From Aquatica leii (taxonomy: Eukaryota > Arthropoda > Insecta > Coleoptera > Lampyridae): a DNA stretch of 64,000 nucleotides. Shown here piece by piece: positions 1 to 12,342 of this stretch (positions within the stretch are counted from its first letter, which is position 1; each line of letters opens with the position of its first letter). A program made the position numbers and the translations under genes. The notes under the pieces were generated by a model that was given only the letters and a program-made list of their open reading frames with translations, searched no databases and was not told the DNA's origin. The DNA is taken from assembly GCA_035610365.1 (NCBI GenBank), contig CM069432.1, forward strand, positions 229,670,532 through 229,734,531. Reading direction: 5' to 3'.

Positions 1-157
<157 letters not shown>

Positions 158-3100
158 CTGAAACATAGCAACGTTTTATTAATAAGTGTCTATAACGAAA
201 GATAAAAAAAAATACAGCGAAATCAATTAATGCAAAAGACTAGACGGCGTCCATTAACTACGTGAGCTTTTAAAACAGGGGAGGGGTAGGATTCCGACAA
301 AATCCCACCAAATTTCATTTAAAAGGCGGGGTGGCTAAATGAAAATCTCACGTCAACGTCTGGAAATTGGACAGACATTCTTTTTTGTGCGGACTGTTCT
401 CGGATACCGTACGATCCATCTCTTTGGTAAATAATCACACTATTACAAACCAATGCCGCGTCATCTAGTACCTCGCTAGCACTTGTAGTCAGGGATTGAC
501 AAACGTGTGTAAGATGCTGCTGCGGGCCGTTGACGTTAAGCTGGAGTAGATGCACGAGAAGGATTTAGATATGTGTAATGACTATCTTCCTATACTACCA
601 AAATACATAGACATCATGTGTCCAATCACAATAGAGGAAGACCATGAATGTCCATGGAGTGAATACAGAATTAGGGGAAGGTAATGCAGCGGCCTTTTTA
701 CTTTAACTAAATTTAATTAAATTCGTTATAGTATAGTTTAAACGTAGTAAATCAGTATTAACGCTTAGATATTTAGTAGTGCTTAGAGAGGCGTAGAGTG
801 AAAACACGAGCCCGGGACCACTTTTCGACCAGAACATCACTACCTGAATCTTAAAATCCGGACCATAAAACCCGAGAAAGAAAACGCCCACGATTTCCTT
901 CCCTCTCGCAAAATACATAAGCCTATCAAATAAATTCAAACATTTAAAAATTACAGTATAAATCTCACGTGTCAAGAGAAAAGAGGTCTCACCATATATT
1001 ACTCACTCACCTAGGAATAAGCGAGTTCCGGGAATTATAAAAACACCTGACGTTATAGGTTTTCGTTAACAACTTTTCTGTGAACCTAATAACAAACACG
1101 CTGTAGCGCGAAGAATACTTCAAATTATGTTAAATGCTTCCATAATATTGTTTTCCACCATTTTGATGGTCAAAGACGGACATCATCCATTTTCTGTTGT
1201 AATGAGAGCATCATGGCTATCTCTAGTAGCGGTGTAAACTTTGACTAGAAGAGTTATTGTTCTACATCAATTTGTTCAACCTTGTCCGTCATTTCGTCTT
1301 CATCCTCTAAATAGTCTAAATCATGAAGCAGTTTAAATCATATTTACACGTGTCAGACTACTGCAATCCCAACACTTTAATCCATACTTTTTGGCAAGTA
1401 AATGCACTAATGCAACACTCTTTACATGACTAAGAAAGAACTTTAAGTAGCTATTCATATGCTGCATCTCCGATCATTACAAAAGACTCGCATGATACCG
1501 GCGTACTCTGTGTTTTTAACATCTCTTTCTAATAAGACTATAACCCATGTTAGAGCGCAGCATCTTTCGTTGGTTGTAGCAAAATAGGTTAAATTTACCT
1601 TACAATGCCAAATATTTTTTCTCGTGCAAAACTATTTCAACACTAGTAATATTTAGCATCTTCAATACTTCAATAACTTCTTTCATTTGCAGAAGCTTCA
1701 CCAAAAAAGCAATATTTAATCTGTTCTAAGCCAAATTGATAGGAAGTTGTATTGCATTCAGTATAAGATCAGATCTAAACCGGTCCTTACCGGATTGTAA
1801 GTATACTGGTTAACTCTCTTCAAACAATGCATACGGAGTAGAGCAAAAGATTAGAAAAGAAGAGAGAAAGACAAGGTGCTTTTAGTCACTTTCTGCCTAT
1901 CTGTCTCCAATCGCTCCTCCTTTCACCAGAAAAAAATTAATTAAAGAACAGTCAACTAATATTTATCTACCCACGTGTTGTACATAAAAAGGTGTTATTT
2001 GTGCATTTTTTATAGTTGAGAAAAAATAATCTACACTTTCTGAAAACTGTAGCGCACTTGTTGTTGGATATAGCAGAACGTTGAAACATTGTAATTTATT
2101 GAAAACTACCTGAGTCTTAGAACGAACCAATGCTGGTATTAAAAAACAGTGACTTTTGGAACAGAAAGTTTTGCAGAGATTCTTTAAATTAGACAGCTTG
2201 ACCTTAATATGTACTAGTAAAACCAATAATCTAATATACAACCTTTTGCATAGGGAGACTATTTATTTGAATCCTGTTACTCGAGTACTTACAAAAAACC
2301 TCTTTTATCATACTCTTGGTTTTGCTCGTCCGAATACCATAACGTACATATATTGACCTCGATTGATCTATTTTTCCTTTTCTACTCCATGTTATTGCTT
2401 GTGATTATGTTATGTTTTTACTTTATCTCTTATACATTTTGTCAAGGTTCGATAGTGACTACAAATTCAATTTATTTTTAAATGTATGTCCATTTTCCCG
2501 TTTCGTCATTAGATTCACCTTCTTCTAATTCATTTAAATATTTTCTTTTATAGACTACTTTAATGGGTGCTTCCGTCTCTGGTCCATCGGTTCTGCCGTT
2601 TTTCAGATTTTGAATTACATTTTTTTTCTGTTGTTTTCCAATTGAAGTTGTTGCTATTTTACTCCTATTTCAAAATATCGCTGACTTTATCGTTTTACTA
2701 TTTCTGTCTCTATCTTGTTCCTGTTCCTCAACGATATTTTTCAATTCTGTTAACTTGTTCAGAAACTTTGCTTTGCTGTGTTTTTTTTTCATTTCTTCCT
2801 GGAACTTTTGAAAATCATCTTACTTTTTAACCCATTTTATTTAAAATTCAGTTAAAAATCACCGTTATGAAAATAATGCAAATAATATCATTATTACAAT
2901 TAGACTAAGAATTGATAGTATGCCTAAAAAAGCTAAATAGAGAAAAAGTGATACAATGAAGGTAGTAACAAAATACTGGAAAAAACAAAAAATAATTAAC
3001 AAAACTAATCAAACAGGCAACTGGCAAATGTACAATGAGATCGAAATTACTCTCAAACAACGTGACTCGATAGTATAGACAACGCATTGAACATTCCTAA

Positions 3101-3540
3101 AGAAGTAAACAAACAAGTTGGCTTGTAAATAATCTTAATCGCCCGTTATAAAAAGTAAAGAAAAACTACGACTTAGATCAAACATAGTTATAGAGGAACA
3201 AGCGAACTAATTCGAAATTATCGACCAATAAATCTAATATCACTAATTTATCATAATACAAACCAAAACAGAATTAATAATATCTTTCTACAGGAAAAAC
3301 TTGGATCTTGGAAAGTATAAAAGGTACAAAATAAGTCAAATAAAGCAAAATTAATCGTTTTTTTTTAATTACTAAGTTATCCTACGTTAAAACGGGTTAA
3401 TAACCAGCCACAGGCTGTCGGAAAACACATTTAGTATCAATCGATGTATGTGATATTAGACAACCTGAAAAACCACAATCAAAGTACTTCGAAAACACAA
3501 GATGTACACTTATTGTTAACAATTGTGATATCATTAAAAA
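158..3540. other. mnb intron sequence, left part
   Basis: This is part of the 10.8-kb intron between the mnb exons at 1-157 and 11001-11248. Apart from the coding-like island at 319-684 it is AT-rich, with no recognisable gene. A short acidic codon run on the minus strand near 1270-1330 (LDYLEDEDEMTD) is the only other protein-like trace, and it is too short to assign. Confidence 0.6.
319..684. other. coding-like island of unknown identity inside mnb intron
   Basis: This island is clearly richer in G+C than its surroundings and unusually open on both strands. On the plus strand one frame from about 341 to 684 has only two stops (both TAG) in about 115 codons. It ends in a 44-codon ATG frame (550-684) that starts MHEKDLDMCNDYLPILPKY and contains MCPITIEEDHECPWSEYR. 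Its last codons overlap a plausible donor, AAG|GTAATG at 680/681. On the minus strand a 78-codon frame (555-319) contains SASEVLDDAALVCNSVIIYQ. I recognise neither product. It could be an exon of a nested gene, a decayed transposon gene or an old captured gene. The plus-strand reading looks slightly more convincing because of the donor and the acidic, Cys/Pro-containing composition. Confidence 0.3.
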
Positions 3541-4290
3541 CTGGTGTGGTCACCACACTACTTTCCTATAAGGAATGATGAAGGAGTATTTTTTTAAGGT
3601 TATGTTGTCATAAACCACATCGAAGTGATATTTACACGTTTGTATTGACTTCCTAGCATGTCATAATTTTTTTGAAATTGTTCTTCTCGATTTCGTTAAA
3701 TATATAAACGAAATATGGCAAATTGTCATATCGACTAACCCCTAGGCGCCTCGATATTGCTTTCCCTTTAGTAAATCAGTAAAAATTATTATTTTTAATG
3801 TATCTTGATTTCCTTCAAGATATGAAATTTTTTCAAAAAATCGTCGCAGGCAGGATTCGAACCTAGATTATATTTGTGAATTAACTTCAAATTATAAATA
3901 AAATGCCTAATAAATTGTTAATGTTAGAAATTTTTTTTATTTGAATTGTTAGGAAGAATTATCTCTATAAGAAACTGTAAAAATAATTCGAATAATTTAC
4001 ATACGTACAAAATTAAATAAGAAAAACTGTTAAAAATGGCAGATACACCCATTTCCGGTTTCTTTATCAGACCCCTTCTTTTGAGATATAAAAAGGCAAC
4101 TCCATGCCAAATTTCAAGTTACTAGGACTTTTGGTTCGAGAGTTATCGTGGGTACATCGTTACGCACACACAGACAGACACAAACACACAGACACACAAC
4201 ATTTTCTTGTGAAAAACATTTTTCTGATTCAAAAGACCTTGAAACGTAAAATAATGCAAAAAAAATCGCATCGCATCGTTTGATGAAATT
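3541..4290 (+). repeat. dispersed repeat family A, long solo copy
   Basis: Shared block by block with 62095-62740, and its right half with the tandem cluster at 27958-28985. Landmarks in order: a GTGTGG/CCACAC hairpin and CTTTCCTATAAGGAATGATG at the left end; TTGTATTGACTTCCTAGCATG; TCGTCGCAGGCAGG followed by ATTCGAACCTAG (about 3841-3866); ATACACCCATTTCCGGTTTC; TTTTGGTTCGAGAGTTATCG; a CACACAGACA-rich stretch; and GACCTTGAAACG near the right end. On the minus strand the block at 3853-3863 reads GGTTCGAATCC, a perfect tRNA-type B box, followed by a T run as in a Pol III terminator. No reading frame is conserved between copies. It is a non-autonomous repeat, possibly tRNA-derived. Confidence 0.8.
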
Positions 4291-7200
4291 CCAGAATGAA
4301 AAACCCTGCATAAAAGAGTAAAACGCTCTAGATTATAAAAACATCAATCGCATTTTAAAAACTTCCATAGAATATAAATCTATAACACATTTAAAAACAC
4401 GCGTTATGAACATCACAACACATGCACTGTATGACGTCAATGGGATCAAGTGTCAATAACTACATTTGTGCAAAATAGACAAACCCTCAACTAATTGCAG
4501 AATTGTATACTACAAGTTTCCATGAGATCAATTGGGAGTCAATACCACCATAGAAACACTTTCAAATCAGTATTCAAATCGATTTGTATTCCAAGATCGA
4601 TACGGCAAATTCTGAGATCGTAACGGAATTAGAATTAGAAAAAATGTAGACAGAAGAAATTTAGAATAAAGAAGACGTCCTCGTCGTTTTCTAATCAGAG
4701 ACCCATAATATTTGTGCTTGTAAAAACCACTAAAAGTTTATTAACTTGCTTAAATCTGATGCTACAGTTACTCTTAGAGGTCCCAAAAACTACAACACAA
4801 TTCAATCAAACAGAAACTGTATACTTTTTCGGCCCTTCTCCAATCCAAGTTATGTAAAAAAAAGAAAAGAAAGGGAACACGGCTATACTCTCATAAGAGA
4901 ACGTTCAGAAAATTATGAACTTAAGTTTAAGTGAATCTAACACAAAATGTTACCCCAATTTACAAGGTAATTGTCCAGTTGGACTAATTTCAACAAAACA
5001 AAAAATTAACTCCCCACAAAGCAGTAATGCAAATAAAGGAATCTTAAAAAAGATGTATCTTTTTTAGAAAATATAAAAGCATTTCCACAAATTTAAGCAT
5101 ATTACGACTTTAAACCTTATGATTTAAATTATTTGCCCGTTCCTAAAACTGCAAACTTTATAATGATCCGGGATGACGTTATTAAAAAAATGGTAATGAC
5201 TCGCTCATTTTATCTGAGACATGTAAACTTACACAAAAAATGTATGCAATAGACTTGAGCGATTCCTATTCGAAAAATGCATTCCATTTAAGAATATTCT
5301 CGGTCCCACTATTTCTATCTGTACGATTGGTAAAGCAGTTTAGCGGGATTTGTTTTGGTAAACGTGAAAACAAAAAAGTAAAAAACACCGATATATAAAA
5401 CCCTGACAAATTAAAATGAAATAAAAAATGAAAAAGGGTATAAACGTTACGTTATTGAGCAAGAAGAAACACCTAAGATATTTGTGAGATCGTCAATACT
5501 TTTATCGCAACAACAAGAAATTATTGCTAAAACACAAAGTTCTATAATTCACTTAAACCACAATACAATTGATATGTAAAATAGTTACGTAACTTAGCTA
5601 ATTGGGTTTACTCTTAATAATATCTGTAACTTTCCTTCAATAATAATTAATTGTTGCGTTACCAATCCAGTTCTTTTTTTCCTTACTTTTTTAAACCAAA
5701 TGACAACAGAACTCCAGTGATTTAATATTAAGAAAACAAGTTTAAATCTGGGCTATCAAACGATCAAGCTTCAATAATTATTAATGCCGATAAATTAACT
5801 GAAAACCAATCTTCAGTCATTTCACTATTTTAATAGTGCCCAAAGTTGCTTTGGAAAAATACTGTTCTAACAACTATCATGATACTGTTTGCTGGCGTTT
5901 TATCTTATCTTTATCGCCAAAATATAGATTTATGACATTACTCAAACCATGACTGAAGTTCCGTATCCTTAAGACTAATACTGATGCGTCTTTAAATAAA
6001 CGTGCATAAAGAATATGTCTGAAACAGTAAAGATCGCTTAGCCAGCAAATAATTGTTAAGGAAATCTCTTTCATACTTCTTCAAGAGTCTCTTTCATTCT
6101 ATAATTCTATTTAGTTTGTTTTCAGGCAACAAATGTCCATTTAAAAGCTTCAAGCATGCGCAATGTAAACTATTGTACCGTGAGCATAAAAATAAAATGT
6201 GTGTCGAAATTGTAGCGAACTAATGAAGAGTATTAGATATTTTTTAAATTTACATGTGACTTTCGCTCAATAAAATGAATAAGCATGAAGAAACACCAAA
6301 ACGTTATCTAATTGAAATAATGTATAAACTAAAAATGAAGTATTTGAAATAAAATCAAAATATAGTCGTACTTTAACTTTATAGTCGCTTTATGGTGATT
6401 GCTTAACAAAGCAAGAGTATTTCGTCAAACTTTACTATATTTATTTGAAAACTTTAAAAATAATATTTTCTCAAATAGTTTATATCATGCCATATAACTT
6501 TAACAAACGGTTGTTGTAAAAAGTATAACTATTCCAATTCGAGTCTAAGTGCAAAAAGTCAAATTTACGCGAAAGAACAATCTTTAAAAATTCTGAGTTC
6601 ACTTTAATAACATTTTGAAACTTCTATTTACGTTAACAAATCAAAATATTTGTCGTATCGATGAACAAATTAATTACATACATACATTTCAGAACGCTTC
6701 TCTTTAAAAGAAAAAATTGTTGTGTACACCAATCATCTAAAGATATGAGAAATCGGGTGGAACGACGAACCCTAGCAAAAGTGTCAAAATACAAACGGAA
6801 ACCAGTTTTTTTGACATTAACTTTTTTAGACATTTAATGTTCTGTCGTCACAGATATTTACGACACAATTTCGGAAAATGAGAGTTACTGGATAAGTCGA
6901 TAGTTTACAGAACGAATTGAAGATGAGTTCTGGGAGTCAACGAGGCTAGAAACGAACTTTCCGAATGTGTATTATCCGCTATTTTTGGCATAATCGTTTT
7001 CGCTTTATTTTTACAAAAAATAACTGATTTCATAATTTGTTTAAACAGCTACAGTCGCTTTATGAATTTACTTGCCCTAGTTTTAGTAACGAAACTCAAC
7101 ACCAAGTAGGCGTTAGAATGTTTAGACCAAACTTGTCAGAAATGTTTAACTAGTCAAAGGTAGTAATTGAATAAAATTTCATTCAAAATAATCTAGTAGC

Positions 7201-7330
7201 CATGGAATGTTGGACGTTCTACTTGTTGTCGCAATCGAAACTATCGGGTATATTTCTTGAGATTAAGTCGATTTCGGTATTGTTTTTGGTTGCAATTCTT
7301 TTGTTTTTGTGTTCTTTTGAAGCTGCGATT
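4291..7330. other. AT-rich mnb intron, no gene seen
   Basis: I see no conserved protein, RNA gene or clear repeat here. The short open frames are at the length expected by chance for such AT-rich DNA. Confidence 0.6.
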
Positions 7331-8200
7331 ATGCCTAGACTGTGGCAAGGTAAAAATTATCGACAACTGAGTGAATTCGACAGAGGTCGCATTATTGGCT
7401 TACGTAAAGGTGGTTTTTCATTCACAAAAATTGCTAACCCTCTTAACCTCTGTAGTACGGTGTTCAAGCATGGTCTAGAGAAGGTCAAGAATGTCGTAGA
7501 CGAGGAAGTGGACGACCAAGACAGACAAAACTGGTCCAAGACCGCTATCTTCGATTAATGGCATTAAGAGACGGAATCTCGAGTACAAAATCAATATCCG
7601 ATCAATGGTTTCGAAACGAAGGGCGTCCTGTAACCCTTCGTACAGTTTACTCTCGAATTAGAGCTTTTGGCTTGCAGTCCTATCGACCACATCTTGTGCA
7701 TCCGCTGACGGCTATTCAACGACACCAGAGTTTAGAGTGATGTACCTTGGGACTGGATTAGACGTGGAATCGCATAAAGTGGTCTGCAGTAACGAATTCC
7801 GATTGGGAATGCACGATAGTCAGACGTAGACGTGGAGAACGTCGCAATGTACAGTTTTCTGTTAAGCGGCATGTTCACCACACTGTGGAGGGTATTATTG
7901 TTTATAGAAGCAAATCACAGTTGCTATTCATCTGAGACAATATAAATGCCCACTGAGATGTTGATAAAGTGGTAGAACCTCATATCCTTCCATTCCTCCA
8001 GGAGCTGGAGGACCCGATTCTCCAACAAGATAATGCCCGTCCCCACATTGCAAGCCATTCTATGAAACGCTTCAAATTGGCTAACGTCAATATCTTGCCG
8101 TGGCCACCTCTCCCAACCTTTCGCCTATCGAACATGTGTGGGACATGATGACTCAAGCAATTAGCCAGTCCTTATCTATTGATAAAGTTAACATCTGATT
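7331..8200 (+). mobile_element. decayed Tc1-like (DD34E-type) transposase
   Basis: The remnant starts with MPRLWQGKNYRQLSEFDRGR and continues IIGLRKGGFSFTKIA, the N-terminal helix-turn-helix typical of Tc1-family transposases. A second piece from 7558 (MALRDGISSTKSISDQW...RPVTLRTVYSRIRAFGLQSYR) is the second DNA-binding subdomain. Further on come VVCSNEFRLGMHD (7778-7816; the family has SDESRF, so the first catalytic Asp reads as Asn), LQQDNARPHIASHSMKRF (8018-8073, second Asp) and LSPNLSPIEHVWDMM (8108-8153, the catalytic Glu region). Several stops and frame changes separate these blocks, so it cannot make an active enzyme. I could not find its terminal inverted repeats. It lies in an mnb intron, opposite to the gene, just left of another transposon. 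Confidence 0.85.
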
Positions 8201-8260
8201 TATTTCAGGATTTAAAATGTTTGAGTAATCATTTTGTAAGCAATAATAGTGGAAATTGTA

Positions 8261-9815
8261 ACTGAAAAATATTTAAGTATGGAAAAATGGATTTATCTTG
8301 GTCCCTGTCAAAATTATCAAAAACCGTTTCGACACGTCAAATTAATTTATTTTAAAACGAACATTTTGCAGTATTTTTATTTTGCTGTCATCTTATTTTT
8401 TAAGTAGCAACCCCCATTTTCGTAACAGTTTTGGATAACTTATCAAATTCTGATTTAGAAATGTATACACACATGCTGTTCATTCGAATAATTTTAAAGA
8501 TATTCATTTCTAAATATCTAAAGAAGTTTTTAGATCAGGTTAAAACGGTCTGTTGCTTAGGGATGATAGTGTGCACGATGTTTTTCGGTAAAATTATCAA
8601 GTTTTGTATTGATAATCAAATAATACCATGGTTCGACGATTGTCAGAATGTCAAAGAATTGAAATTTTGATTATTAGAGGTTGTGGAGACAGAATGCGTA
8701 CGCAACCTATTACTCAATCAATCGTCAGTAAGATTACTTCGTAAGTATGAAGTGTCGGAACACGTAAAAGATTTTCTAAAAGTTAGACGACCTTCAATTC
8801 AAGAAGATACTGAAATAAACGTGTAAACGTATTATTAGCAATGGAACTAAATCCTCATGTGTCTTCGAAGTTGTTGCGGAAAATAATTATATTTCACAAA
8901 CTTCTGTTTTAAGAAAATTGAAACGACACAAGTGGCATCCATACAAAGTAACACTAGTACAAGAGCTGAGTGAGGATAATTCTGATCGCGAACTACAGTT
9001 TTGCGAAGAACTAATGAATATTTGTAATGTGGATGGAGAGTTTGCACACCGAGTTTTATTCAGTGACGAAGCAACTTTTCATTTAAGCGAAACGGTAAAT
9101 AAACAAAATTGTCGCTATTGGTCGGACCACAACCCTCATTGATAATGGATGCCCATACACAATTTCCTAAAACAAATTAATGTTTGGGATGGAATAGTCG
9201 GTAATTGAATTATTGAACCCATTTTATCCACTGGATTTCTTTTCGTGGGGGTTTATCAAAAATAAGGTGGATTGCAATACACCAAACAGCATCTAACAAT
9301 TAAGATAGAATTGAATAAATGAGAATACTAGCACCAGACACCTTACAAAATGTGTGCTCTGAACTTCGAGCACGATTAGCGTACTGTCAAGAAGCAAATG
9401 GTTTCCAATTTGAACATTTACTGTAATGGTTGTTTAAAAACAAAATTATTATCTTCTACTTGCTTATCTTTGACCATAAAACGTGTTAGTTTAATGATTA
9501 CGTCATTGAAACTTTTACCTGTTTCCCTGAAATTAAATATGTAATATCTTCAAACTATTTAACTGAAAAGCATGTGTGTATACATTTCTAAAATCAGAAT
9601 TTGATAAGCTATCTAACACTGTTACGAAAATCGGGGGTTGCTATTTAAAAACCATTGATGACGTCATTTTTGGAAAAGATGTGGAGGTAGCAAAATTAAA
9701 GAACACTGCAAATGTTTGTTTTAAAATAAATCAATTTGACGTGTCAAATCGTTTTATGAAAATCCTGACAGGGACCAAGATAAACCCATTATTCCCATAC
9801 TTTTGGCGCGCACTG
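8261..9815 (+). mobile_element. Tc1/mariner element with long (>200 bp) terminal inverted repeats
   Basis: The two ends are inverted copies of each other: 8261-8477 pairs with 9569-9815. Landmarks in the left arm are TTTATCTTGGTCCCTGTCA, GACACGTCAAATT, TAGCAACCCCC, TTTTCGTAACAG and AAATGTATACACACATGC; the right arm carries the same blocks in reverse complement. The right end finishes ...GGCGCGCACTG followed by TA at 9816-9817, and the left end is preceded by TA at 8259-8260, as expected for the TA target of this superfamily. The outermost bases of the left arm have decayed. Between the arms is a broken transposase on the plus strand. The arms are about 80% alike by eye. Confidence 0.88.
8690..9430 (+). 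pseudogene. mariner-type transposase remnant
   Basis: Visible blocks, in order: VSEHVKDFLKVRRPSIQEDT (linker before the second helix-turn-helix), SQTSVLRKLKRHKWHPYK-like text around 8895-8950, VTLVQELSEDNSDRELQFCE (8948-9007), then HRVLFSDEATFHLSETVNKQ (first catalytic Asp in SDEATF), YWSDHNP, a short INVWDGIVGN piece and PLDFFSWGFIKNKV (region of the last catalytic acidic residue). The part between WDG and PLDFF, including the second Asp, is missing, and stops interrupt the N-terminal half. This is the transposase carried by the long-TIR element around it, and it is inactive as written. Confidence 0.85.
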
Positions 9816-11608
<1,793 letters not shown>

Positions 11609-11806
11609 CTAATTAATAATCACGCAACTCTAACTAATCTACTGTGCATCGTATTGATTAATATTTGAATGAATTAGTATTTGCCATGAACAATAATGCT
11701 TGTTTGAATGCAACATTAAATAGTTTACTATAACAACAATGTTACCAGTGAGCAAAATAAATTATCAAAGTGTTGCAATATTACTAATGTAATTAAAAAA
11801 ACTTAC

Positions 11807-12156
<350 letters not shown>

Positions 12157-12246
12157 CTATGATTACACAATTCTTAATTAATTTAACAACTATTTAAAGT
12201 GATAAATACTTGATGCCACATTATAATCCGGTTTTAATTAAATCTG

Positions 12247-12342
12247 CTATACCTTACTGTGCCAAATTCTCTTATTACTAAAATGTAAATACAACGCGGC
12301 AACGAGTAGTCCTGCACATGCTACAACACCTTCCGCGTTCAT
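12247..12342 (-). CDS. short open frame with hydrophobic N-terminus, unidentified
   Basis: An ATG at 12342-12340 opens a 31-codon frame, MNAEGVVACAGLLVAALYLH followed by FSNKRIWHSKV and a stop. Its G/C-rich third positions and low A+T contrast with the flanks. The AAG|GTATAG at the end could be a splice donor, which would make this a first exon rather than a complete peptide. The shape (a few residues, a hydrophobic helix of about 17 residues, then basic residues with a Trp) resembles the start of some Harbinger-type nucleases and also of small membrane proteins. It does not decide between them. It lies in the mnb intron on the same strand, 105 bp upstream of the mnb exon, but its sequence is not part of known mnb. 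It may be a nested gene's first exon or chance. Confidence 0.25.
   Translation of the reverse strand: MNAEGVVACAGLLVAALYLHFSNKRIWHSKV

Noticed and set aside
2380..2830. Minus-strand text KRKYLNELEEGESNDETGKW, possibly LINE linker
   Set aside because: A single short block without any reverse-transcriptase or endonuclease motif nearby.
4160..4200. CA-rich microsatellite (ACACACAGACAGACAC)
   Set aside because: It is an internal part of repeat family A, present in several copies, not an independent microsatellite.
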